Source: Chitinophagales bacterium
GTDB lineage: Bacteria; Bacteroidota; Bacteroidia; Chitinophagales; Saprospiraceae
Direction of reading: 5' to 3'
Assembly (NCBI GenBank): GCA_022360175.1
Contig: JAKSDI010000165.1
Coordinates: forward strand, 1-36,114
Length of the DNA: 36,114 nucleotides
In this document: positions 1 through 7,740 of the stretch, one piece after another
Numbering within the stretch: the first letter of the stretch is position 1
Layout: the number at the start of each line of letters is the position of its first letter
Position numbers and translations under genes: made by a program
The notes under the pieces: model-generated
What the model was told of the DNA's origin: nothing
The model's database searches: none
The model's input: the letters and a program-made list of their open reading frames with translations, nothing else

Positions 1-431
1 ATAATGCAGGTTTTGAAGTACAACACTCCAAAGAAGGAAGCAATTGGGAAACACTAGATTTTGTTCCTGCTAAAGGGGCTGGCCACTATCATTATCACGA
101 CCACTATCCCCAGCAAGGTATTAATTACTACAGGTTGTTACAGCTTGATTTTGACGGTCGTTCTTCTACATCCGAAACAGAAGTAATCTATTATGAAATA
201 AAGGATATTACGGTGGGTTTGTATCCTAATCCCGCTAGCAATATTCTTAAAATTGCATATCCAAGCCAGAGTAGCAATGTTTCTGCTTTTATCTTTAACG
301 CTCAGGGAGAAAAAATCATGGATATAACTATTCAGTCTATTCGACAGGATATTAATATTGAGCAATTGCCCACAGGAGTCTACTGGCTAAAGGTAGAAGA
401 GCAAACAGCCGTTGCCTTTACAAAGATTTAG
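1..431 (+). CDS. T9SS type A sorting-domain protein, 3' end only
   Basis: The reading frame is open from base 3 to the stop at 429-431, so this is the C-terminal part of a gene that begins outside the window. The first 45 residues resemble the region that usually precedes the sorting domain in Bacteroidota secreted proteins (GFEVQHSKEGSNWE, then INYYRLLQLDFDG). The last 75 residues form a typical T9SS type A C-terminal domain: a YPNPASN start, a central FNAQGEKI strand, and LPTGVYWLKV near the end. In this family the domain directs export across the outer membrane and is then removed. The function of the missing N-terminal part cannot be judged. An internal TTG at 135 is not a credible start because the homologous text continues upstream of it. 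Confidence 0.9.
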   Translation, partial: NAGFEVQHSKEGSNWETLDFVPAKGAGHYHYHDHYPQQGINYYRLLQLDFDGRSSTSETEVIYYEIKDITVGLYPNPASNILKIAYPSQSSNVSAFIFNAQGEKIMDITIQSIRQDINIEQLPTGVYWLKVEEQTAVAFTKI

Positions 432-477
432 AATCCTGAATTATTATATACTTACTCTTTATATTAAGCAGAGGGAA

Positions 478-510
478 TTTGTCATGTATTAGGTATTTTT
501 TATAATCTTG
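478..510 (+). promoter_or_regulatory. Possible promoter of the M3 peptidase gene
   Basis: TTTG at 478-481 is followed after 21 bases by TAATCTTG at 503-510. This differs by one base from the Bacteroidota -7 consensus TAnnTTTG. The predicted start would lie about 30 bases before the peptidase ATG at 548. Confidence 0.4.
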
Positions 511-547
511 TCATAATATTTCAATTGCAGGACAAAAATAGAATGCC

Positions 548-2260
548 ATGACCAGCTCCCTCACACTTAAATTTGAGGATTTTAAGTACCAACGTCCAGA
601 CTTTGAGCAATTTTCAGCTACTTTTGAAAAGAACCTACAATCTTTTCAGGAAGCTGATACATCAACTGCACAGGACCAGGCTTTATCTGCTATAAATTTA
701 CAGCGTGCTGAATTTATGACGATGTACAATATCTGCTACATCCGGCACACGATGGATACCAATAACGAATTCTACGAAAAGGAGAACCAGTTTTACGATC
801 AACAAATGCCTACTTATGGCAGCTTGGTCAATCGCTTCTATAAAGCTCTTTTGAAATCATCTTTCCGTCAACAATTAGAAGAAAAATGGGGTCAGCAATT
901 ATTTACTATTGCTGAGTATAATCTTAAATCTTTCGATGACTCCATTATTGAGTTATTACAACAGGAAAATAAACTAAGTAGTGAGTATACAAAATTAAAA
1001 GGCGGGGCAAAAATCACGTTCAGAGGGGAAGAGCATAACTTGTCATCGATCGTTCGCTACGAAATGGATAAAGACCGAACGATCCGCAAAGAAGCAACAG
1101 AAGCAAAATGGGGGTTTTATAAAAAGCATCAGGAAGAGGTAGAACATATTTTTGATCAATTGGTAAAGGTACGCCATAAAATAACCCAGCAGTTAGGTTA
1201 TAAAAATTTTGTAGAACTGGGATATATACGCATGCTGCGTTCAGATTACAATGCAAGTATGGTATCCAATTTTCGCCAGCAAATACAGGATTATATTGTA
1301 CCTATCGCATCAAAACTGTATAAGCGACAACAAAATCGTCTGGGGCTTGATTCTCTGAAATACTATGATGAAGATCTCCTCTTTCTTTCTGGCAATCCTC
1401 AACCTAAAGGCAACCCTGCATGGATCATTGAACAGGCTCAACAAATGTATAGCGAGTTATCTCCTGAAACGCAATCTTTTTTTGATTATATGCAACAAAA
1501 GGGCCTTTTAGACCTTACCACTCGCCCAGGTAAAGCCCCTGGAGGATACTGTACCTATATAGATGATTATAAAGCTCCTTTTATCTTCTCTAACTTCAAT
1601 GGTACCAGTGGAGATATAGATGTTCTTACTCACGAAGCGGGTCATGCATTTCAGGTATATTCAAGCCGAGAATTAGGTATTACAGAATATACCTGGCCAA
1701 CTTACGAAGCCTGTGAAATTCATTCCATGAGCATGGAGTTCTTCACCTGGCCCTGGATGTCTTCTTTTTTCAAGGAGGATGTAGATAAATATAAATTTGG
1801 ACACCTTAGCAGAGCTTTATATTTCTTGCCGTATGGTGTTGCAGTAGATGAGTTTCAGCATTTTGTTTATGAAAATCCAGAGGCGACTCCCAAAGAGCGA
1901 AATAAAGCATGGAGGAATATAGAGCAAAAATATCTTCCTCAACGTGATTATGAAGGATATGAGTTTCTAGAAGAAGGAGGTTACTGGCAACGCCAAAGTC
2001 ATATTTTTAATAACCCATTCTATTACATCGATTATACCTTAGCTCAAATTTGTGCTTTCCAGTTTTGGAAAAAAGATCAGGAAGATCATCAAAACGCCTG
2101 GTCTGACTATCTACGCTTGTGCCAGGCAGGAGGAAGTCAATCCTTTTTACCTTTAGTTGAGCTGGCACAATTACGATCTCCATTTGATGATGGCTGTGTA
2201 GCTTCGGTGGTAGACACTATTTCTAATTGGCTGGAAGAAATTAATGACAAGAAATTTTAG
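548..2260 (+). CDS. M3 family oligoendopeptidase (PepF-like)
   Basis: A 570-residue zinc metallopeptidase of family M3, which cleaves short peptides, usually in the cytoplasm. The zinc site is visible as HEAGH at residues 362-366. The third ligand is probably Glu390 in ACEIHSMSME, 28 residues after the first His. The length fits bacterial M3 oligoendopeptidases of the PepF type. No signal peptide is seen: the protein starts MTSSLTLKFEDF, which supports a cytosolic enzyme. The ATG at 548 gives the expected N-terminus. The gene stands alone and converges with the Ig-like lipoprotein gene, with only nine bases between the two stop codons and no obvious terminator hairpin in that gap. Family assignment is firm; the substrate is unknown. 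Confidence 0.95.
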   Translation: MTSSLTLKFEDFKYQRPDFEQFSATFEKNLQSFQEADTSTAQDQALSAINLQRAEFMTMYNICYIRHTMDTNNEFYEKENQFYDQQMPTYGSLVNRFYKALLKSSFRQQLEEKWGQQLFTIAEYNLKSFDDSIIELLQQENKLSSEYTKLKGGAKITFRGEEHNLSSIVRYEMDKDRTIRKEATEAKWGFYKKHQEEVEHIFDQLVKVRHKITQQLGYKNFVELGYIRMLRSDYNASMVSNFRQQIQDYIVPIASKLYKRQQNRLGLDSLKYYDEDLLFLSGNPQPKGNPAWIIEQAQQMYSELSPETQSFFDYMQQKGLLDLTTRPGKAPGGYCTYIDDYKAPFIFSNFNGTSGDIDVLTHEAGHAFQVYSSRELGITEYTWPTYEACEIHSMSMEFFTWPWMSSFFKEDVDKYKFGHLSRALYFLPYGVAVDEFQHFVYENPEATPKERNKAWRNIEQKYLPQRDYEGYEFLEEGGYWQRQSHIFNNPFYYIDYTLAQICAFQFWKKDQEDHQNAWSDYLRLCQAGGSQSFLPLVELAQLRSPFDDGCVASVVDTISNWLEEINDKKF

Positions 2261-2269
2261 CGCTTAGCC

Positions 2270-4006
2270 CTAATTTCCTCTGTCCAGGCTATCTAATCCC
2301 GCAGGAGGTTGCAAAGTAGAGTCTTGTTGCAACCTTCTTAGTGTCGGGACTCGCGGAGGCCGAATAACACTCGCTGTTTTCAAATCTTTGATATTCACAT
2401 TTGATTCCAGATCCCAATTAGCACGCAACTGGTCTAATTGTCGGATATAGATAGGTTCTGCTTGTCTTTTTTGATCGTAATTGCCCGTATCCCATTTCCT
2501 GTTTTTATTCCAATCTACAATTACTCGAATGGTATAAGTAGCAGGTTTAATTGCTTTCAACAAATGCTCAAAGCGGTTAGTCTTTTGTATATAAAATGTA
2601 TCTGAAGGTATCTCCTGATTTCCTTCGTACAACTCAAGCAAATAACTAGTATCTATTGAGAGGCTATCTAATATCAGCGTAAGATTACCAAAAGATTTTA
2701 GTGACTGTGCCTGATAGTTACGAGTTATTGTATCATTTTGCAATCCATATATATCTGTTAGCCCTCCTGGCATGATTTCTAATGCATAAGCCATTCCTTC
2801 TCGCCAGGGGTAAATGAATTCCAATATTCTCTGACTTGAAGTATCCAGTTTGAGTGTAGGCTGTACACTTTTTCTAAGTGTATCCTCAAAAAATTGGATG
2901 CTGGAAGTATCAATACTTACAATAGGATGGTTAAATATAAGCTTAATAGGCATAGCCGGATTAAAGCTCGTGGCTCCTGTATTCCTTGAGGTAGGTTGCA
3001 AACGTGCACTTTCATAAAAAGCCTGTCGTTCGGATACTTTTATATCAATAGTATCATAAAAAACGGTATCCAGTTGAAGAAATGTTTTCCAGCCTCTTTC
3101 TTCTTCTTGTGCATACCAAAGAATGGTTGTATCCGGACGTTTTTCAAGTACTGTTTCTTGCCCTATATCTTGCCATCTGATCAACAAGTCGTCTGGAGGA
3201 GGCATAGAAAATGCTAATTTCAATTGCCCATATTGATCGTCACTTTCATCCATTAAACGAAGTACCTGCTCTTCTGTAAATAGCTTGATAGCCAAAGATG
3301 GTTGTAAACTATCCGATACAAGAACAGGGGAATCGGGAAAACCGATAGCTTCTGCTGGTTGATCAAAGCGGTAGTTCAGGTTTTGATCTTCCAATGCAAA
3401 CCCTTTGAATTCACCGGGTTTTACATTCTCTATTTGAAATATCCCCGCTTCATCCGTTTTCGCGAAATAGAAAGGTAAATTTGTACGAACCACAGAATCA
3501 GCTTGATTTTCGTAAAGCATAAATAATGCCCCTTCAACAGGTTCGCGGGTTATCGCATCCACGATTATTCCTCTTACAGTAAGAGAGTCTATATAATCTC
3601 CTGTAGAAAAAACGAACCGTAAATCTTTGGCAGGATTCTTTTCCGTAAGATCACGAACTGCTTCCCCAAAGTTGATTGTATAAGTTGCTTCTGGACGAAG
3701 TTCCTCTCGCTCATCAAACTCAAAGCGTACTGTTTTGCGCTTAATGGTAACATCAAACTTATACTCCAGGGGTGGAGAGATAACAACCTGGCTATAAACA
3801 TCCTTCAACTCGACCCACTCATTAAAAGTTAAATCAATGGGTTTTTTCTCAAAGCGAACCTGATAATTTGGCGTCGATTCTGTTTTTACCACTTTAGGAG
3901 GAGTGGTATCTTTTTCGCCTCCCTCAGGGCGCACCACGTTTGCACAGGACACTGCAATTAATAATAGGGCTGTAGTTAATAAAAGCTGCCAGGCTTTTCG
4001 TTTCAT
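2270..4006 (-). CDS. Ig-like domain-containing lipoprotein
   Basis: A 578-residue predicted lipoprotein. The start is placed at 4006 (MKRKAWQLLL), because translation from the earlier ATG at 4075 would put 23 charged residues in front of a good signal peptide. The hydrophobic stretch ends at AVSC with Cys21 as the probable lipidation site. A Big_5/SbsA-type Ig-like domain follows at about residues 36-135 (DTTPPKVV, TFNEWVEL, INFGEAVRD, FVFSTGD). A second segment near residues 147-215 looks like a carboxypeptidase-regulatory-like or prealbumin fold (VRGIIVDAITREPVEGALF). The rest is beta-rich with no motif I recognise. Proteins of this layout are common single-copy cell-envelope lipoproteins in Bacteroidota, with no known function. 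A copy of an intergenic repeat begins immediately upstream of the start. Confidence 0.85.
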   Translation of the reverse strand: MKRKAWQLLLTTALLLIAVSCANVVRPEGGEKDTTPPKVVKTESTPNYQVRFEKKPIDLTFNEWVELKDVYSQVVISPPLEYKFDVTIKRKTVRFEFDEREELRPEATYTINFGEAVRDLTEKNPAKDLRFVFSTGDYIDSLTVRGIIVDAITREPVEGALFMLYENQADSVVRTNLPFYFAKTDEAGIFQIENVKPGEFKGFALEDQNLNYRFDQPAEAIGFPDSPVLVSDSLQPSLAIKLFTEEQVLRLMDESDDQYGQLKLAFSMPPPDDLLIRWQDIGQETVLEKRPDTTILWYAQEEERGWKTFLQLDTVFYDTIDIKVSERQAFYESARLQPTSRNTGATSFNPAMPIKLIFNHPIVSIDTSSIQFFEDTLRKSVQPTLKLDTSSQRILEFIYPWREGMAYALEIMPGGLTDIYGLQNDTITRNYQAQSLKSFGNLTLILDSLSIDTSYLLELYEGNQEIPSDTFYIQKTNRFEHLLKAIKPATYTIRVIVDWNKNRKWDTGNYDQKRQAEPIYIRQLDQLRANWDLESNVNIKDLKTASVIRPPRVPTLRRLQQDSTLQPPAGLDSLDRGN

Positions 4007-4011
4007 TTGTT

Positions 4012-4158
4012 TAAAATTTTTCTGCAGCCGAGGATTTGCAGAATCCCAATGACCATCAGGACTACACACATGCAACTGCTCTGCTTCTATCTACCTGTAT
4101 ATCGCCTACAGAGCAAGCAAGCTCGCCAACTCGGCAGACAGGCTCTCCTAATATTTTC
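4012..4158. repeat. Diverged intergenic repeat, copy A
   Basis: This copy shares five ordered blocks with copy B at 4616-4740: ATTTGCAG (4034), ATGCAAC (4070), GCTCGCCAACTC (4121), ACAGGCTC (4138) and TAATATTT (4149). The first two blocks are 36 bases apart in both copies. It abuts the start codon of the minus-strand lipoprotein gene. It resembles a decayed REP-like or mobile palindromic element; its nature is inferred. Confidence 0.6.
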
Positions 4159-4160
4159 GC

Positions 4161-4610
4161 TTATTCTACGTCTGTCGCTCTCTCTGCATCTCTTAGAGCA
4201 TAGATAAGGCGATTGATATCATCACTATTCAATTCCAGCTTCCCTTTAATTGTAATTGGTTCTGCTGTATAAGGAATGGGCTCTTTCGCATAAACTTCCA
4301 TGACCGTTTCCGGACCAGCTCCACCACAAAAAAAACAAAGATTATAAGGATAGGCAGAAAATATAAACTCCTGATGACTACGATAGCCTTCTACCGGAAT
4401 GATATAACCTCTTATAGTGATTTCTTCTCCATCCAGAGCTGTTACATCCTCACTAAATACAGGTACATCTACCTTAAAGCCCATCATCTCATTGTATTCT
4501 TTTTTGAAGGTTATCTTGGAAAGTGTTTTCCACGCTTTATCCTGCGCCTGTACAGGCTGCAAAGCAGCCAGAAAGAATAGTGCGGTAATACCAAGAATGA
4601 TCTTTTTCAT
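4161..4610 (-). CDS. Small exported protein, DUF3299-like
   Basis: A 149-residue protein with a clear Sec signal peptide (residues 1-22, cleavage after QPVQA). The mature part is an OB-like beta-rich domain: GEEITIRGYIIPV at residues 61-73, then a conserved-looking SAYPYNLCFFCGGAGPE with a CxxC pair at Cys92 and Cys95, then ITIKGKLELN. This pattern matches the DUF3299-type exported proteins found across Bacteroidota and Proteobacteria, some encoded near metal-handling genes. The cysteine pair could bind a metal or form a disulfide; neither is shown here. It lies between two copies of an intergenic repeat. Copy B and a 15-bp hairpin are upstream, so they probably lie in its leader. Family placement is by recall of the motif. 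Confidence 0.75.
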   Translation of the reverse strand: MKKIILGITALFFLAALQPVQAQDKAWKTLSKITFKKEYNEMMGFKVDVPVFSEDVTALDGEEITIRGYIIPVEGYRSHQEFIFSAYPYNLCFFCGGAGPETVMEVYAKEPIPYTAEPITIKGKLELNSDDINRLIYALRDAERATDVE

Positions 4611-4615
4611 CTATT

Positions 4616-4740
4616 TTAATTTTTTCTGCCGTTTAAAATTTGCAGCATCTCGATAGTTATCGGAACTGCAAAAATGCAACAACTACGTTTCCACCTGCTC
4701 GCCAACTCACTTGCCATACAGGCTCACATAATATTTCCTG
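4616..4740. repeat. Diverged intergenic repeat, copy B
   Basis: The partner of copy A, with the same blocks in the same order: ATTTGCAG (4638), ATGCAAC (4674), GCTCGCCAACTC (4697), ACAGGCTC (4718) and TAATATTT (4729). Like copy A it starts within a few bases of a minus-strand start codon, here at 4610. Confidence 0.6.
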
Positions 4741-4773
4741 CCTGCCAGTAAGCTGCGAGCAGGAAATATTATG
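4727..4773. repeat. Perfect 15-bp inverted repeat
   Basis: The arms CATAATATTTCCTGC (4727-4741) and GCAGGAAATATTATG (4759-4773) are exact reverse complements around a 17-base loop. No T tract follows on either strand, so it is not a standard terminator. It overlaps the distal end of repeat copy B. Confidence 0.85.
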
Positions 4774-4983
4774 CTCGTTTCATGTGCTAAAACGATAGCA
4801 TTTAAGCTTTTGGACACGATTTGCCACAAATGTAACGCATTGATTAGGAAAAAGTAGGTTAATCATTTGTTAAGTTCGAGCGCAAGTGCCAAATACAAGT
4901 ACAAATAACCTTCAAGTACTCACTCTTGCATCTATCCTGTACGAGCTTATAGAGGTTGCATTTGACCTTATGCTTTTCACGTT

Positions 4984-5970
4984 CTACTCATTCAAAATCC
5001 TTTGAAGATCATCCTCACTCACATTTAACACTCCATTTTTCAAAAGCCTTGGTGTAAGCCTATGCCAATTATCATCTTTGGAAAAGATACGCTTGAAGAT
5101 AGGTAAAGCAGTTTCTATTTCTCCATTATTGGCCAGTGCTACAGCATGCCAATATTGCATTTCCAGATTATCTGGAAAAAGTGCTTCTGCTGCTCCATAT
5201 TCTTTTTTTGCTAAAACGATATCTCCTTTTTCTACAGCCAGGTCTCCGCGATTCATATGTTCATAAGCTCGATGCACTTTCAACAGGCGGGCTAATTCTT
5301 TTAATGGTTCAGAGTGATCATCTACACGCAAGTCCACCAATCTACCTTCCCAGGGATTTTCCACTTTCTCCGATCCTACCACTAATATAGCGGCCGATTG
5401 CTTACCCCGAATATCCCCACCTTCTGCCTGAGCAGCTTCCATTGCCAATAAGAGCCTTTCTGCCAAGGGTTTTCCTTCCGAAGATTCAAATGCTTTTGCC
5501 ATAGCGGGCCAAACAGTTTCTTTGTCCATCAAATTGGCTTGCACAGCATACCCCTCTCCTACTAAATGTCCTGCTGCTTCTATACAATCTGCACCTGTAA
5601 AAGACCAGGCTTCACCTTCAGCATTTAGCATTCCCACCTGACGGTACTTTCGCCCTTCATCTTTTTGCGTAAGCATCTCTATTGTTTCCTTTGGTGAAAA
5701 GCCCATGCCCATTAACTGTAAACCTTCAGGACCAAAAGCTGGATTCACAAAAGATTGAGTAGCTACTACTCCTACCCCTGGTTCCCCCCAGGTAACCAAT
5801 GTACCCGTAGCAAACCAATGAGATTGTACCGCTGCTCCCATTTCACCCGTCGTTTTATCAATAGCAACAATTGAGTAAGTGTGAGCCAATGGATTTTTGC
5901 CGTAAGGCTGCTGTGTATAACTTTGAGTTATCATAATGAATACAAATAATGTAATGGGTATAATTCTCAT
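4984..5970 (-). CDS. Exported DUF1028 domain protein with TPR-like tail
   Basis: A 328-residue protein with an N-terminal signal peptide (about residues 1-19, MRIIPITLFVFIMI then SYTQQ). Residues 24-230 match the DUF1028 family of Ntn-hydrolase-like proteins: HTYSIVAIDKTTGEMGAAVQ, GVGVVATQSFVNPAFGPEG, and later DIRGKQSAAILVV and DLRVDDHSEPL. Residues 235-300 look like a pair of tetratricopeptide helices (YEHMNRGDLAVEKGD, ALANNGEIETALPIF). DUF1028 proteins are predicted hydrolases with no established substrate. The ATG at 5970 is the natural start. It is divergent from the dioxygenase gene at 6071 across about 100 bases that contain a small GTGCAG/CTGCAC hairpin at 6017-6034. Confidence 0.9.
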   Translation of the reverse strand: MRIIPITLFVFIMITQSYTQQPYGKNPLAHTYSIVAIDKTTGEMGAAVQSHWFATGTLVTWGEPGVGVVATQSFVNPAFGPEGLQLMGMGFSPKETIEMLTQKDEGRKYRQVGMLNAEGEAWSFTGADCIEAAGHLVGEGYAVQANLMDKETVWPAMAKAFESSEGKPLAERLLLAMEAAQAEGGDIRGKQSAAILVVGSEKVENPWEGRLVDLRVDDHSEPLKELARLLKVHRAYEHMNRGDLAVEKGDIVLAKKEYGAAEALFPDNLEMQYWHAVALANNGEIETALPIFKRIFSKDDNWHRLTPRLLKNGVLNVSEDDLQRILNE

Positions 5971-6070
5971 AATTAATGTTATTAAACAAGTGTTATTTCT
6001 AAATATTCCAGCCTGGGTGCAGCCTTATCTGCACTTATAAGTCCTTAATAAAAAGCAATTTACCATTTTT

Positions 6071-6700
6071 ATGAAACACTTTACGCTGATATATTCTGGT
6101 ATCTTTTTACTCCTTAGTACCTGCTCTACGGAAAGCACCAATGGCCAATCGACAGATAAAACAGAGGTTGGAGGCCCTTGTGAAGGTTGTGAAGCAATTT
6201 ATGAATATGGCGACCGTCAGCTCCATTCTGTAGACACCTTTGCCATTTATCTGACAAGTGATCATAAAATGATTGTACAAGGAACCGTGTATCAACAAGA
6301 TGGGGAGACTCCAGCAAAAGATATCATTATATACATATACCATACTAATCAAGAAGGCTTATATGCAGGAGGTTCCAAAGGATGGGGGCGTCGCCATGGA
6401 ATATTAAGAGGTTGGATAAAAACCGATACAGATGGCCAGTATACTTTTTATACGCAACGCCCTGTCTCCTACCCTGACACGCAAATACCCGCTCATATAC
6501 ATATTACAGTGAAAGAACCAAATGTAAATGAGTATTATATAGACGCCATAGAATTTCTGGATGATCCTTTTGTCAATGAAGCTTATCGCCTCAAACGAAA
6601 ACAAAGAGGAGGTCCAGGCATTGTTCAACCAGTGCTTAAGGATGATATATGGATTGTACAAAGAGATATCATCCTTGGAAAAAACATTCCGGGATATTAA
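6071..6700 (+). CDS. Intradiol ring-cleavage dioxygenase-like lipoprotein
   Basis: A 209-residue protein of the protocatechuate 3,4-dioxygenase / catechol 1,2-dioxygenase fold. All four candidate non-haem iron ligands are present in order: Tyr98 (EGLYAGG), Tyr134 (PVSYP), His142 and His144 (PAHIH). The domain spans about residues 65-200. It begins with a signal sequence ending LLSTC, so Cys18 is a probable lipidation site and the enzyme would sit outside the cytoplasm; Thr at the -1 position is unusual for a lipobox. A GPCEGCEAIYEYG segment after the signal peptide is typical of exported members of this family. Its natural substrate is unknown, and no aromatic degradation genes are nearby. 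The AraC-type gene downstream might regulate it, but that is only a guess from position. Confidence 0.88.
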   Translation: MKHFTLIYSGIFLLLSTCSTESTNGQSTDKTEVGGPCEGCEAIYEYGDRQLHSVDTFAIYLTSDHKMIVQGTVYQQDGETPAKDIIIYIYHTNQEGLYAGGSKGWGRRHGILRGWIKTDTDGQYTFYTQRPVSYPDTQIPAHIHITVKEPNVNEYYIDAIEFLDDPFVNEAYRLKRKQRGGPGIVQPVLKDDIWIVQRDIILGKNIPGY

Positions 6701-6714
6701 GCAAAAATAGCAAC

Positions 6715-6744
6715 AAGCCCCTATTCAGGATTCATTGGGGTTTT
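6715..6744 (+). terminator. Probable terminator after the dioxygenase gene
   Basis: AAGCCCC (6715-6721) pairs with GGGGTTT (6737-6743), including one G-U pair, around a 15-base loop. The stem merges into a short TTTT run. It starts 14 bases after the stop codon. Confidence 0.5.
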
Positions 6745-6817
6745 AGAAATAATAGTATATTCCCGCCTTATACGAAGTTGTTAAAAAATAGCTTCATGAA
6801 TAAAATGGCCTGGCTAT

Positions 6818-7657
6818 ATGAATGGAAATACTTTTATTTCATTGCCTCCTAAAGATAAATTAGTAAAAAAGTATATTAGCTATTACTATTTTCACAAATC
6901 TTCCCATGATAATTTTCAGCAGGATTTCATTTATTATCCGCATTACTGCAATGCCATAACTATTTATAAAGATGCTCGTGTTGCCTGGGATGACTGGCGA
7001 TCTTATGTCACTTCCGGCGATACTTCTCTGACGATTCTTTATTCCAGAAATTACGACAGGTGTATTCAGGTATCTTTGAGAGGGCAGATCAATAAGACAG
7101 GTATTGTTTTTAAGCCATTGGGACTCAACCATTTTGTATCTTCTCCTCTTTCTTTACATAGCACTCAGGTCGTTACTGCATTTAATTATTTCGGAACAGC
7201 CTTTGAAAGCGAATTAGATCATGTATATGCTCTAAAGTCAAATGATGAAAAAGTCGAATTATTAGATCAATTCTTCGTAGGCCATTATACCCCCTTTTCA
7301 GAGCAGCGCCTGGAAAAAGCAATTGATCAAATATTAAAGACCAATGGAGCTATAGAGTGTCAGCAACTTGCCGATGACCTTTGTTGCAGCCGAAAAACAC
7401 TGTTACGTCTTTTTAAAAAACACCTGATCTGTACCCCTTCTGTATTCAAGTCACTCGTCCGGTTCAGGAATACGCTGAACTATTATCAGGAGCAACATAA
7501 AAAGCCTAGCCTTACTCAGCTTGCCTACGAACATCAGTACTATGATCAAGCTGATTTTATACGGCATTTCAAAGCGGTCACTGGAGAAACGCCCAAGTTG
7601 TTATTTTCAAAAATAAAGAACCTTGGCTCTCAGAATACTTATTGGACATTTAGATAA
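6818..7657 (+). CDS. AraC family transcriptional regulator
   Basis: A 279-residue DNA-binding protein. The C-terminal part (about residues 165-270) holds the two helix-turn-helix units of the AraC/XylS family: CQQLADDLCCSRKTLLRLFK, then LTQLAYEHQYYDQADFIRHF followed by the signature KAVTGETPKLLF. The N-terminal 150 residues are a poorly conserved sensor region resembling the DUF6597-type domain found in many Bacteroidota AraC proteins. ATG 6818 is the only ATG start in this frame after the upstream in-frame TGA at 6797. Two other ATGs just upstream are out of frame. The ligand and target genes are unknown; the esterase-like gene 83 bases downstream and the dioxygenase upstream are the nearest candidates. 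Confidence 0.9.
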   Translation: MNGNTFISLPPKDKLVKKYISYYYFHKSSHDNFQQDFIYYPHYCNAITIYKDARVAWDDWRSYVTSGDTSLTILYSRNYDRCIQVSLRGQINKTGIVFKPLGLNHFVSSPLSLHSTQVVTAFNYFGTAFESELDHVYALKSNDEKVELLDQFFVGHYTPFSEQRLEKAIDQILKTNGAIECQQLADDLCCSRKTLLRLFKKHLICTPSVFKSLVRFRNTLNYYQEQHKKPSLTQLAYEHQYYDQADFIRHFKAVTGETPKLLFSKIKNLGSQNTYWTFR

Positions 7658-7740
7658 GGAAGTAATTTAAACTCATTTATAATGTCCCATATCTACAATT
7701 ACCAAAATCCATCACAAGATAACTTTGCCAAAAAAGATTG

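Larger units (their letters stand above)
4611..4983. other. Gene-free region holding repeat B, a hairpin and a possible promoter
   Basis: No gene is supported across these 373 bases. The region holds repeat copy B (4616-4740) and a perfect hairpin (4727-4773). On the minus strand there is a TACATTTG (plus-strand 4827-4834) that fits the -7 consensus TAnnTTTG but has no good -33 element. If used, it would give the 4161-4610 gene a leader of about 210 bases containing the hairpin and the repeat. Bases 4840-4983 show nothing recognisable. Confidence 0.5.

Noticed and set aside
4007-4075. Longer N-terminus for the Ig-like lipoprotein (ATG 4075)
   Set aside because: It would bury the signal peptide and lipobox 23 residues inside the protein and overlap repeat copy A.
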